Assembly: GCA_027449885.1 (NCBI GenBank)
Contig: DAIDKS010000016.1
Span: forward strand, 32,083 to 96,082
Direction: 5' to 3'
Length of the DNA: 64,000 nt
Origin: Acidimicrobiaceae bacterium
GTDB lineage: Bacteria > Actinomycetota > Acidimicrobiia > Acidimicrobiales > RAAP-2
The notes beneath the pieces are model-generated. The model saw only the letters and a list, made by a program, of their open reading frames with translations. It was not told the DNA's origin and did not search any database. Below are positions 36,084 through 45,457 of the stretch, one piece after another. The position numbers were made by a program, and so were the translations under genes. Positions within the stretch are counted from its first letter, which is position 1; every line of letters starts with the position of its first letter.

Positions 36084-37262
36084 GTGCCGACGCCCCGTGA
36101 TCTGCTGAACGCCGCCAAGCAGTCGATCCGCGAGATCGAGCCCCACGAGGTGGCCGCGCGCCTCGACCACTATCGCCTCCTCGACGTGCGCGAGCCCGAC
36201 GAGTTCGCCCAGGGCGCCGTTCCCGGCGCGGTGCACATCCCTCGGGGTCAGCTGGAGTTCGCCGTCGAGGGCCGTCTCCTCGACAAGAACGCGCCCATCG
36301 CCGTCTACTGCGCCGGCGGCGTGCGATCGGCGTTCGCGGCGAAGACCCTCCAGGAGCTGGGCTACACCGACGTCGTGTCGGTGATCGGTGGGTTCAATCG
36401 GTGGAAGGACGAAGGACTGACCTGGGCCGCCCCACGCTCACTCGACGCGGACCAGCGGGGCCGCTACCACCGCCATCTCCTCCTTCCCGAAGTCGGCGAA
36501 GAGGGCCAGATCACGTTGCTGGACTCCAAGGTGCTCCTGCTCGGTGCCGGCGGCCTGGGCTCGCCCGCGGCGCTGTACCTCGCGGCCGCCGGAGTGGGGA
36601 CGATCGGGATCATCGACATGGACGTGGTCGACGAATCGAACCTGCAGCGCCAGGTCCTGCACAACATGGAGCGGGTGGGCATGCGCAAGGTCGACAGCGC
36701 CCGCCAGACTCTCACGGCGATGAACCCCGACCTCGTGGTGCGCACCTACGACACGCGGCTCGGGGCGGACAACATCCTCGACATCATCGACGGCTACGAC
36801 GTCATCGTGGACGGGACCGACAACTTCCCGACGCGGTATCTGGTCAACGACGCGTCGCTCCTCAAGGGGATCCCGGTCGTCCACGGCTCGATCTTCCGCT
36901 TCGAGGGACAGGTCACCGTGTTCCACCCCTACGTCGGGCCCTGCTACCGCTGCATGATCCCCGAGCCGCCGCCGGCCGAGCTGGCGCCGAGCTGCGCCGA
37001 GGCGGGCGTGCTGGGCGTCCTGCCCGGCATCATCGGGTCGATCCAGGCGGTCGAGACGATCAAGATCCTGCTCGGTCTGGGCGAGCCGCTCGTCGGACGG
37101 CTGCTCACGTACGACTCGCTCGACCAGAGCTTCCGCACCTTCCGGGTGCGTCGTGACCCGACCTGCCCCGCGTGCGGGGAGACGGCCGGTCCGATCGTGA
37201 TCGCCGAGTACGACGAGTTGTGCATGCCCCACGCCGTGCCGGCGGACGCGGTCAACGCCTAG
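36084..37262 (+). CDS. Rhodanese-MoeB/ThiF adenylyltransferase fusion
   Basis: This 392-residue protein has an N-terminal rhodanese domain (1-115, persulfide Cys C76 in VYCAGGVRSAF) followed by an E1-like domain (from about 125). The latter has the ATP loop LLLGAGGLGSPAALYLAAAG, IDMDVVDESNLQRQ, DGTDNFPTRYLVND, and zinc pairs CYRC and CPAC. Proteins of this kind activate the C terminus of sulfur carriers (MoaD, ThiS, CysO) and add sulfur. In the common MoeZ form the rhodanese domain is C-terminal; here the order is reversed. MoaC at 54878 shows molybdopterin synthesis is present. Confidence 0.9.
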   Translation: MPTPRDLLNAAKQSIREIEPHEVAARLDHYRLLDVREPDEFAQGAVPGAVHIPRGQLEFAVEGRLLDKNAPIAVYCAGGVRSAFAAKTLQELGYTDVVSVIGGFNRWKDEGLTWAAPRSLDADQRGRYHRHLLLPEVGEEGQITLLDSKVLLLGAGGLGSPAALYLAAAGVGTIGIIDMDVVDESNLQRQVLHNMERVGMRKVDSARQTLTAMNPDLVVRTYDTRLGADNILDIIDGYDVIVDGTDNFPTRYLVNDASLLKGIPVVHGSIFRFEGQVTVFHPYVGPCYRCMIPEPPPAELAPSCAEAGVLGVLPGIIGSIQAVETIKILLGLGEPLVGRLLTYDSLDQSFRTFRVRRDPTCPACGETAGPIVIAEYDELCMPHAVPADAVNA

Positions 37263-37753
37263 ACGCGAACCACGACCGTCGCGGCGATCCGGTCGTGGAT
37301 CGTCTGGCGCTCCGCGTTCGCGAGCGGGAACAGCACGTCGAACAGGCCGATGCCACCCGCGAGGGCCGTCAGGAGCGGCCGGTTCGGCAACGTCAGCGCG
37401 CTGTAGGCGACGACGATGCCCCAGCGCCACGAGGCCTGGCGGACGGTGATGGGACCGTCGGTCGAGATGCTGCGTACGCGCGTTCCGGCGAGGCGGTTGC
37501 CCACGGTCTGACCCCGCGGGCCGGCGAGCAGCACGATCTGGTACGCGCCTTGGAGGGCGAGGGCCGCCAGGGTTCCGAGTGCCGAGGGCAGGAGCGCGAG
37601 GAGCGCCGTCGTCGGGATGAGGAGGAGGAGGTTGTCGACGACCGTGGCGGCGACCCGTCGCCACCAGCCGGAGCGTGGTGCGCGTTCGAGGACGGCGCCG
37701 CAGGCGCCGCAGTGAGTACCGGAGGCGATCGCCCCGCACGTCGGACAGTACAT
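37259..37753 (-). CDS. Zinc-ribbon RDD-family membrane protein
   Basis: This 164-residue protein begins with a zinc ribbon (MYCPTCGAIASGTHCGACGAVL). An RDD domain with three hydrophobic segments follows: WWRRVAATVVDNLLLLIPTTALLALL, QIVLLAGPRGQTVGNRLAGTRVR and ALAGGIGLFDVLFPLANAERQTIHDRIAATVVV. The Arg-Asp-Asp pattern is RRVAATVVDN here. The role is unknown; some RDD proteins are ion transporters. ATG 37753 was chosen over 37810 because the ribbon starts there and a GAGAAT element lies 6 bases upstream. Confidence 0.8.
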   Translation of the reverse strand: MYCPTCGAIASGTHCGACGAVLERAPRSGWWRRVAATVVDNLLLLIPTTALLALLPSALGTLAALALQGAYQIVLLAGPRGQTVGNRLAGTRVRSISTDGPITVRQASWRWGIVVAYSALTLPNRPLLTALAGGIGLFDVLFPLANAERQTIHDRIAATVVVRV

Positions 37754-37814
37754 CCGTCCATTCTCGCGCGTGATCCGACTCACGGGGGGCCACGGGCGTC
37801 GGGAACCCACGACC

Positions 37815-37820
37815 TAGTGT
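37815..37820 (+). promoter_or_regulatory. Putative -10 element of the mutase gene
   Basis: TAGTGT, 6 bases before GTG 37827. Confidence 0.5.
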
Positions 37821-37826
37821 GGGCGC

Positions 37827-39400
<1,574 letters not shown>

Positions 39401-39404
<4 letters not shown>

Positions 39405-39694
39405 CGAGCGATCGGCTCGAGGTAGTGGGTGACCTCGGCGGGGCTCACGTAGTGCGGGTGGGTCAGGGCGCGCCACTGCGTGAAGAGCTCGGTGGCGCGA
39501 AACTCGAGGTGCGCGTCGACCGACTCCCACCGCACGAGCAGGAGGTACGTCGTGTCGTCCTCGTGCTGGCGGCGGAACTCGGCTCCGTGGCAGCCGGCGG
39601 CCGAGGTGATGAGCGGCAGGGCCGCCCGCGCGTCGGCCTCGAAGGACTCGCGGTCGGCGGGGTCGATGCGCACGAGCGCGTGTTCGATGATCAC
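39401..39694 (-). CDS. Dimeric alpha-beta barrel protein, antibiotic biosynthesis monooxygenase-like
   Basis: This 97-residue protein has the ferredoxin-like strand pattern of the ABM/dimeric barrel superfamily: [75 protein letters not shown] 39694 has GAGGAGG just upstream and overlaps the M20 gene stop. It is the last gene of a carboxylase-amidohydrolase operon. Members range from monooxygenases to mere dimer folds, so the function is unknown. Confidence 0.72.
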
Positions 39695-40848
39695 GGTGCC
39701 TCCTCGAGGAGTCGGGTACGCAGGGTGGGATCTTGAGCGACGGCGACGCCGGTCAACGCGAGGGCGGTCGCCCCGTCCCGCACGGCCCGGTCGGCACCCT
39801 CGCCGAGGCAGGCCGCGGTGAAGGCGGGCTGGTGGTTCACGGCGCCCCCGGTCGGGATCATGATCAGCGGGTGGATCGACGGCACGGCGAGCGAGACGTT
39901 CGCCATGTCCGTGGAGATCGTGGGCAGGGGCAGACCCGCGTCGTCGTCGTCGAAGTGCCGACCGAGGGACTCGGCGGCTCGGCGGTAGTGCGCCAGGATG
40001 TCGGGGTCCGACTCCATGTGGGAGAACTGGTGCCCGAGCTCGGTGATCGTGAGCCTCGCCCCGGTCGCGAGGGCACCCGCGCGAAAGCAGGCGTCGGTGC
40101 GTTCGCGCAGCTCGGCCAGCCGAGCGCTCGTCACGGAGCGGCACATGTACCGGGCGACGACGCGGCTCGGGATCACGTTGGCCGCCGAGCCCCCCTCCGC
40201 GATGATGCCGTGCACCTGGTCCCCCGGTCGCAGCTGCTGACGTAGGGCGCTGAGCGCGACGTGGGCCACCATGGCGGCGTCGAGGGCGTTCACGCCCTCC
40301 CAGGGAGCGGCGGACGCGTGAGCCTCCCGGCCCTCGTAGGCGACGTCGAAGTGGTCGACCGCGAGGCAGGCCGCGGCCAGTCGCTCGGTCGGCCACGGGT
40401 GGACCATCATCGCGGCGTGCACGTCGGCGAAGTGACCGGCCTCGAGGAGGTCGATCTTGCCCCCGCCTCCCTCCTCCGACGGCGTCCCGAACAGCGTGAC
40501 GCGTAGGTCGAGGTCGTCGGCTACCGCCGCGAGGCCGATGGCGGCTCCCAGCGACGCGGCGGCGATGATGTTGTGCCCGCAGGCGTGCCCGACGTCGGGT
40601 AGGGCGTCGTACTCGGCGCAGAGGGCTAGGTGGAGCCGCCCCGAGCCGATGCGTGCCGCGAAGGCCGTGTCACGTCCGGCGATCCCCGTCTCGACCGTGA
40701 AGCCGTGGGCTCGGGCGGCGTCGGCGACGGCGGCGGCGCTCAGGTGCTCCTCGTAGCCGAGTTCGGGGTGGGCGTGGATGTAGTGACTCAGCGCGATGAG
40801 GTCCGCGTCGGCGGCCTCGATCGCTCGCGTGGCCCGCTCGCTGGTCAT
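39691..40848 (-). CDS. M20-family amidohydrolase
   Basis: This 385-residue metallo-hydrolase has the M20 features: HAHPELGYEEHLSA, DALPDVGHACGHNIIAAASLG (metal His and Cys), GTPSEEGGGGKIDLLEAG (catalytic Glu pair), VAYEGREAHASAAPWEGVNALDA (dimerisation-domain His), and PTGGAVNHQPAF. It belongs to the AbgB/N-acyl amino acid amidohydrolase branch. The substrate is unknown. ATG 40848 overlaps the stop of the carboxylase gene (ATGA), which ties it to acyl-CoA carboxylation genetically though not obviously in function. Confidence 0.86.
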   Translation of the reverse strand: MTSERATRAIEAADADLIALSHYIHAHPELGYEEHLSAAAVADAARAHGFTVETGIAGRDTAFAARIGSGRLHLALCAEYDALPDVGHACGHNIIAAASLGAAIGLAAVADDLDLRVTLFGTPSEEGGGGKIDLLEAGHFADVHAAMMVHPWPTERLAAACLAVDHFDVAYEGREAHASAAPWEGVNALDAAMVAHVALSALRQQLRPGDQVHGIIAEGGSAANVIPSRVVARYMCRSVTSARLAELRERTDACFRAGALATGARLTITELGHQFSHMESDPDILAHYRRAAESLGRHFDDDDAGLPLPTISTDMANVSLAVPSIHPLIMIPTGGAVNHQPAFTAACLGEGADRAVRDGATALALTGVAVAQDPTLRTRLLEEAP

Positions 40849-42593
40849 TCGATCGTGGCCACGACGTCGCCCGCGCTCACCGCGTCGCCGGGCGCCACGC
40901 GCACGGCGGTCACGGTTCCGGAGCGCTCGGCGACGACGGCGTTCTCCATCTTCATGGCCTCCAGGATGACGACGGTCTCGCCCGCCTCGATGGGCTGGCC
41001 CACCTCGGCCACGACCTTCACGATCGTCCCCTGCATGGGAACGGTCACGGAGCCCGAGCCGCTGCCGACGACGCCGGCGTGATGCTGACGTCGCGGCGGG
41101 GACGCCGTCGCGCCCGTGCTCGGCGCGCTCGCGCCCTCGGGCAGCCAGAGGGCCACCTGGACGCGCCGTCCGTCGACCTCCGCGAGGACGTCGTGGCGGA
41201 CACGGCCCTCGGCGTCCGCGGGAAGGGTCGCGCCGACGGGAGCGATGTGCGCGAAGTCGAGGCGCTCCTCGACCCACTTCGTCGAGTGCGTGCCGCGAGC
41301 GAAGTCCTCGTCCGCGAGGATGACGGCGTCCGCGGGGAGGGTGGTGGCCACGCCCTCGATCCGGGTCTCCTCGATCGCGCGCAGCATGCGGTGGCGCGCC
41401 CGGTCCCGATCGGGCGCCCACACGACGAGCTTCGCGATGAGGTTGTCGTAGTACTGGGAGACGGTGTCGCCCTCGAGGTAACCCGCGTCCAGCCGAACAC
41501 CGGGCCCCGCGGGCGCCGTGAAGTGCGTGATCGGGCCCGGGGAGGGGGTGAACTTCCCACCCGCGGGATCCTCGGCGTTGATGCGGATCTCGATGGCGTG
41601 GCCCTCACGGCGGATCGTGTCCTGGTGGAAGGGCAGGGCCTCACCCGCGGCGATGCGCAGCTGCCACTCCACGAGGTCGAGACCGGTCACGAGCTCGGTG
41701 ACGGGGTGCTCGACCTGGAGGCGCGTGTTCATCTCGAGGAAGTAGAACTCTCCGTCTTGGTAGAGGAACTCGACCGTGCCGGCGTTCACGTACCCGCAGG
41801 CGCGGGCGATCTTGACGGCGGCCTCACCCATGGCGCGGCGTACGTCGTCGGGGAAGTTCGCCGCGGGGGACTCCTCGACGAGCTTCTGGTGGCGGCGCTG
41901 GGCCGAGCAGTCCCGCTCACCCAGCCACAGCGTCGTCCCGTGGGCGTCCGCCAGGATCTGCATCTCGATGTGTCGGGGCCACGTCAGATAGCGCTCGACG
42001 TAGCACTCGGGTCGACCGAAGTAGCTCTGGGCCTCGCGCTGGGCGCTCTCGAAGGCGGCCGCGGCCTCGTCGGGCGAGCCGACGACCTTCATGCCTCGTC
42101 CGCCACCCCCGTAGGCCGCCTTGATGGCGACGGGCCACCCCACCTCGTTGCCGAAGGCGACCACCTCGTCGGGGCCGCTCAGGGGCTCGCTGCGACCGGG
42201 GACGCCGGCGACGCCGGCCCTCTCCGCGGCCAGGCGAGAGGAGATCTTGTCGCCCATCACCTCGATCGCCTCGGGTGGCGGGCCGATGAACGTCACGCCC
42301 CGTGAGGTGATGGCGCGAGCGAAGTCCGTGTTCTCGGAGAAGAATCCGTAGCCCGGGTGCACCGCGTCGGCTCCCGACCGCTCGATCGCGTCGAGGATCG
42401 CCTCGGTGTTGAGGTAGCTCTCCGCCGCCGTGGACCCGCCCAGGGCGTAGGCCTCGTCCGCTAGGCGCACGTGCAGGGCGTCGCGATCGAGCTCCGAGTA
42501 CACCGCGACGGTGGCGATCCCCATCTCTCGGCACGTGCGCATGACGCGCACGGCGATTTCTCCGCGGTTGGCGATCAGCACTTTCTTGAGCAC
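40845..42593 (-). CDS. Acetyl-/propionyl-CoA carboxylase alpha subunit (biotin carboxylase plus BCCP)
   Basis: This 582-residue protein has a biotin carboxylase core with KVLIANRGEIAVRVMRTCREMG, HPGYGFFSEN, KAAYGGGGRGMKVV (ATP loop), ERDCSAQRRHQKLVEESPA, FLEMNTRLQVEHPVTE, and a C-terminal biotinyl domain with VVILEAMKMENAVV, where the Lys is biotinylated. It carboxylates biotin for a separate carboxyltransferase beta subunit that is not in this window. BirA, which would biotinylate it, is divergently encoded next door. GTG 42593 has GGAGGT upstream. With the mutase it would move propionyl-CoA to succinyl-CoA. Confidence 0.92.
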   Translation of the reverse strand: MLKKVLIANRGEIAVRVMRTCREMGIATVAVYSELDRDALHVRLADEAYALGGSTAAESYLNTEAILDAIERSGADAVHPGYGFFSENTDFARAITSRGVTFIGPPPEAIEVMGDKISSRLAAERAGVAGVPGRSEPLSGPDEVVAFGNEVGWPVAIKAAYGGGGRGMKVVGSPDEAAAAFESAQREAQSYFGRPECYVERYLTWPRHIEMQILADAHGTTLWLGERDCSAQRRHQKLVEESPAANFPDDVRRAMGEAAVKIARACGYVNAGTVEFLYQDGEFYFLEMNTRLQVEHPVTELVTGLDLVEWQLRIAAGEALPFHQDTIRREGHAIEIRINAEDPAGGKFTPSPGPITHFTAPAGPGVRLDAGYLEGDTVSQYYDNLIAKLVVWAPDRDRARHRMLRAIEETRIEGVATTLPADAVILADEDFARGTHSTKWVEERLDFAHIAPVGATLPADAEGRVRHDVLAEVDGRRVQVALWLPEGASAPSTGATASPPRRQHHAGVVGSGSGSVTVPMQGTIVKVVAEVGQPIEAGETVVILEAMKMENAVVAERSGTVTAVRVAPGDAVSAGDVVATIE

Positions 42594-42641
42594 GAGACCT
42601 CCGTCTGTCGCGGTCTTTTCTACCACTCGCTCCGCAAACCC

Positions 42642-42647
42642 TAATCT
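42642..42647 (+). promoter_or_regulatory. Putative -10 element of birA
   Basis: TAATCT, exactly 6 bases before GTG 42654. This favours GTG 42654 over the in-frame TTG at 42648. Confidence 0.55.
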
Positions 42648-42653
42648 TTGGCG

Positions 42654-43397
42654 GTGGCCCCGATCGTCTGGCGACTGACCCACGTCGCGACCATCGACTC
42701 GACGAACTCGTGGGTCGCCGAACGTGCGCGCGAGGGCGCCCCGGAGGGGACGGCCGCCCTCGCGGACTACCAGGCAGCCGGACGGGGTCGCCGCGACCGC
42801 CGCTGGGAGGCGCCGCCCCACTCGGCGCTGCTCCTGTCCGTCCTCCTCCGACCCGCCGACCCCGCGCGGGGCGCCGCCTGGGCCGTGGCGGCGGTCGGGC
42901 TCAGCGCGCGCGCTGCCCTGACGCGCCTCTGCGGCCTGCAACCGAGTCTCAAGTGGCCCAACGACCTGATCGTCGGTGATCGCAAGCTCGGTGGCGTGCT
43001 CGCGGAGTACGTCCCGATGCCGCAGCCGGCCGTCGTCGTCGGGATCGGTCTCAACCTGACCGCCGGTCCCGACGGGGTTGGCGCGACCACCGTCCTCGCC
43101 GAAGCCGGAGTCACGCTGACCCCCCGCGCCCTGACCGACATCCTGCTCGAGGAGCTCGAGGCCCGAGTGCCGCTGGTCGACGACCCGTCGGGTCTCGAGC
43201 GCCTCCGTGCCGAGTACGCCGCCAGTCTCGCGACGCTCGGGCGCGCGGTGCGCGTCGTCCTCGAGGACGGTGAGTTCGAGGGACGCGCGATCGACGTGGA
43301 CGAGAGCGGACGCCTGGTCGTCGACACCGGCGTCACGACGCGAGTCGTGAGCGCGGGTGACGTGGTCCATCTCCACGCCGCGGGCGGCGACGCGTGA
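42654..43397 (+). CDS. birA: Biotin-[acetyl-CoA-carboxylase] ligase
   Basis: This protein of about 247 residues attaches biotin to the BCCP lysine. The catalytic domain shows IDSTNSWVAERA, the biotinyl-AMP loop QAAGRGRRDRRWEAPPHSALLLSVLLRP, LKWPNDLIVGDRKLGGVLAE and VVVGIGLNLT, then the small C-terminal SH3-like domain. It has no N-terminal winged helix, so it is a class I ligase without repressor function. The stop overlaps the RmlD start (GTGA), joining it to sugar genes in one transcript. Confidence 0.93.
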   Translation: MAPIVWRLTHVATIDSTNSWVAERAREGAPEGTAALADYQAAGRGRRDRRWEAPPHSALLLSVLLRPADPARGAAWAVAAVGLSARAALTRLCGLQPSLKWPNDLIVGDRKLGGVLAEYVPMPQPAVVVGIGLNLTAGPDGVGATTVLAEAGVTLTPRALTDILLEELEARVPLVDDPSGLERLRAEYAASLATLGRAVRVVLEDGEFEGRAIDVDESGRLVVDTGVTTRVVSAGDVVHLHAAGGDA

Positions 43398-44311
43398 GTC
43401 GTCCCGTGAGGGTCCTGGTGACGGGGTCCGCCGGACAGGTGGGCGTCGACGTCGTGGACTCGCTCGGGGGCCGTGTCCCCCCCGGAGGGCGGGACGGACT
43501 ACCCCTGGACGGACGAGCCGTGGATCATGGCGAGTTCGAGGTCCTCGGGCTCACCCACCACGACCTCGACGTCAGCGATCGGGACGCCGTCCATCACGCC
43601 CTGGCGGCGAGTCGCCCCGACGTGGTCGTGCACCTCGCCGCCTACACGAAGGTCGACGCCGCGCAGCGCGACGTCCGTCGCTGCTTCGCCGTGAACGCCG
43701 ACGGCGTCGGTCACGTGGTCGACGCCGCGAGCGCCGTCGGCGCCCACGTGATCACGATCTCGACCGACTACGTCTTCGACGGTCGCAAGGGGGCGGCCTA
43801 CGTCGAGGACGACCTCACCAACCCCCAGTCCGTCTACGGTGCCTCGAAGCGAGCCGGCGAGGAGTGGTGTTCCCCGGAGGTCACCGTGGTGCGCGCCTCG
43901 TGGATCATGGGCGTGCGCGGGACGAGCGTGGTGCACACGATGGCCCGCCGGGCCCGCGACGGGCAGGAGGTCCGGTTCGTCACGGACCAGCGCGGAACCG
44001 TCACGGCGTCGGCCGATCTCGCGTCGGCGTTGGTCGCCCTGGTGCGAGCGCGCCCGGGAGGGCTGTGGCACGTGGCCAACGACGGTGACGCCACCTGGTT
44101 CGACGTAGCCCAGCACGTCGGACGCGTGCTGGGGAGGGGTGACGACTTCGCCCACCCGATCCGGACGTCGGATCTCGATCCCCTGCCGCTCGCCGCGCGG
44201 CCCGAGCGCAGCGATCTCGACACCACCAAGTGGCGGCAGCACTTCGCCCCGCTCGGACCTTGGCGCGAGAGCGTGGAGCGCCTCGTGACCTGGGAGGGCG
44301 CCGCGCGGTGA
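43394..44311 (+). CDS. rfbD: dTDP-4-dehydrorhamnose reductase
   Basis: This 305-residue SDR-type enzyme makes dTDP-L-rhamnose. It has the NAD(P) loop VTGSAGQVGVDVV, LDVSDRDAVHHALAASRPDVVVHLAAYTKVDAAQ, ISTDYVFDG, and the catalytic YGASK (YxxxK), then LWHVANDGDATWFDVAQHV near the end. A 15-20 residue loop rich in Gly and Pro (GRVPPGGRDGLP) is inserted after the first helix. The product would serve the glycosyltransferase encoded next, whose start overlaps this stop. Confidence 0.9.
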   Translation: MSRPVRVLVTGSAGQVGVDVVDSLGGRVPPGGRDGLPLDGRAVDHGEFEVLGLTHHDLDVSDRDAVHHALAASRPDVVVHLAAYTKVDAAQRDVRRCFAVNADGVGHVVDAASAVGAHVITISTDYVFDGRKGAAYVEDDLTNPQSVYGASKRAGEEWCSPEVTVVRASWIMGVRGTSVVHTMARRARDGQEVRFVTDQRGTVTASADLASALVALVRARPGGLWHVANDGDATWFDVAQHVGRVLGRGDDFAHPIRTSDLDPLPLAARPERSDLDTTKWRQHFAPLGPWRESVERLVTWEGAAR

Positions 44312-45159
44312 CGGTCGCACACGACGTCGCCGCGGTCATCGTCGACTTCCACGCGGGCTCGGCCCTCGCGCGTTGCGTGACCACGCTGCGCGCCGACGGG
44401 GTCGCGAGGATCGTCGTCGTCGAGAACGGCGACCCGGGCACGGCCCGCGACGCGCTCGGCGAGGACCTCGCCGAGATCGTGGAGCCGGGCGTCAACCTCG
44501 GATACGGCCGAGCGGTCAACCGGGGGGCCGCGCGGGTCGGCGACTACGCGTTCCTCCTGGTGTCCAATCCCGATATCGAGGTTCACGCGGGTGCCGTGGC
44601 GACTCTCGTGGACTTCCTCGACGACCACCCCGACGTCGCCGTCGTCGGGCCCACGATCGAGCGACCGGACGGTACCGTCTACCCCTCGCACCGGATCTTC
44701 CCGAACGTGGCGCTGGCGGCACTCCACGCGCTCCTCGCCCCACTCTGGCCGTCGAACCCCGCGACGCGCCGCTATCGCTCGCCACGACCCGACGGAGCCG
44801 TCGACTGGATCTCCGGTGCCTTCTTCCTCGTGCGCCGGGACGTGTTCGAGACGGTCGGCGGATTCGACGAGCGCTACTTCATGTTCGCCGAGGACATGGC
44901 GCTCTGCTGGGCCGTGCGGGAAGCCGGATACTCCGTGGCCGCCGTGCCGGCGGCGCGCGTCACCCACCAGGAGGGCCTCTCCCGGGCCCGTGCGCCGCGG
45001 GCCATGGTGCGGGCCCACCACGCCAGCGCGCTGCGATTCGAGTGGCAGACCGCCCGCGGCGCCCGCCGCCTGTTCGCCCCCCTGGCCTCCCTGGTCCTCG
45101 GCGTGCGACTCGCGCTGATCCTGCTCCGCGAGGGGCGCTCCGGCTCGCGGGGCGCCTAG
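44308..45159 (+). CDS. GT2-family glycosyltransferase, probable rhamnosyltransferase
   Basis: This 283-residue protein has a GT-A fold: VAAVIVDFHAGSALARCVTTL, VVENGDPG, VNLGYGRAVNRGAARVGDYAFLLVSNPDIEV (donor-site Asp), WISGAFFLVRRDVFETVGGFDERYFMFAEDMALCWAVREAGY. The last string with ED is typical of WbbL-like rhamnosyltransferases. A basic stretch and hydrophobic end (about 255-275) suggest membrane association. Following rfbD, transfer of rhamnose to a lipid-linked wall-polymer precursor is likely. GTG 44308 overlaps the rfbD stop. Its own stop codon is part of the promoter of the downstream RNA. Confidence 0.88.
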   Translation: MTVAHDVAAVIVDFHAGSALARCVTTLRADGVARIVVVENGDPGTARDALGEDLAEIVEPGVNLGYGRAVNRGAARVGDYAFLLVSNPDIEVHAGAVATLVDFLDDHPDVAVVGPTIERPDGTVYPSHRIFPNVALAALHALLAPLWPSNPATRRYRSPRPDGAVDWISGAFFLVRRDVFETVGGFDERYFMFAEDMALCWAVREAGYSVAAVPAARVTHQEGLSRARAPRAMVRAHHASALRFEWQTARGARRLFAPLASLVLGVRLALILLREGRSGSRGA

Positions 45160-45162
45160 ACT
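45157..45162 (+). promoter_or_regulatory. Putative -10 element of the structured RNA
   Basis: TAGACT begins with the glycosyltransferase stop codon. A start 6-7 bases downstream (45169-45170) would fall at the 5' strand of the closing helix. Confidence 0.4.
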
Positions 45163-45166
45163 TCCC

Positions 45167-45428
45167 TCGGGCTGCGGGCGGCTCTGTGGTTGAAAGTCGA
45201 TGCCAGCCGCGGGCGAAACGACCCACGTAAGGCGTCTTGTGGACGCTGAGCATGGCGCGGTTTAGACGTAAGACCTGCCTCGGGTCACTCATGGTGGGTG
45301 GCTCGGGAGACGGGGGAGAGCGCGGAAGCGCGACGGGAGAGACTCGTTCTGCTCGTCGGGCGCGCGGAACCTGCCGCAGGCGAGTGTGGGGTCAAAGACC
45401 AGGTCAGACGCCCGCAGCCCCCGAGACC
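45167..45428 (+). ncRNA. Candidate structured RNA of about 260 nt upstream of secA (possible raiA-type RNA)
   Basis: The 5' strand 45166-45180 pairs with 45409-45425: ten unbroken pairs (GCTGCGGGCG with CGCCCGCAGC) plus CTCGG with CCGAG, separated by a two-base bulge. Inside are hairpins GCGTC-TTGTG-GACGC (45232-45246), GCGC-GGAA-GCGC with a GNRA-type loop (45320-45331) and CCTG-CCG-CAGG (45370-45380). No open frame spans it. secA has its own -10 downstream, so this looks like a separate transcript. hpf/raiA often precedes secA but is missing here, and raiA RNAs are known beside that gene, hence the suggestion. The identity is inference. Confidence 0.6.
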
Positions 45429-45443
45429 ACGTAGGACGACCGG

Positions 45444-45449
45444 TAGGGT
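45444..45449 (+). promoter_or_regulatory. Extended -10 element of secA
   Basis: CCGG-TAGGGT, 8 bases before ATG 45458. The leader would be only 1-2 bases. Confidence 0.55.
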
Positions 45450-45457
45450 TTTACTCA

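Noticed and set aside
45160..45457. RNase P, tmRNA, SRP or 6S RNA in the secA upstream region
   Set aside because: The conserved strings of RNase P and SRP, and a tmRNA T-loop with CCA end, were not found; only an unnamed structured RNA is supported.
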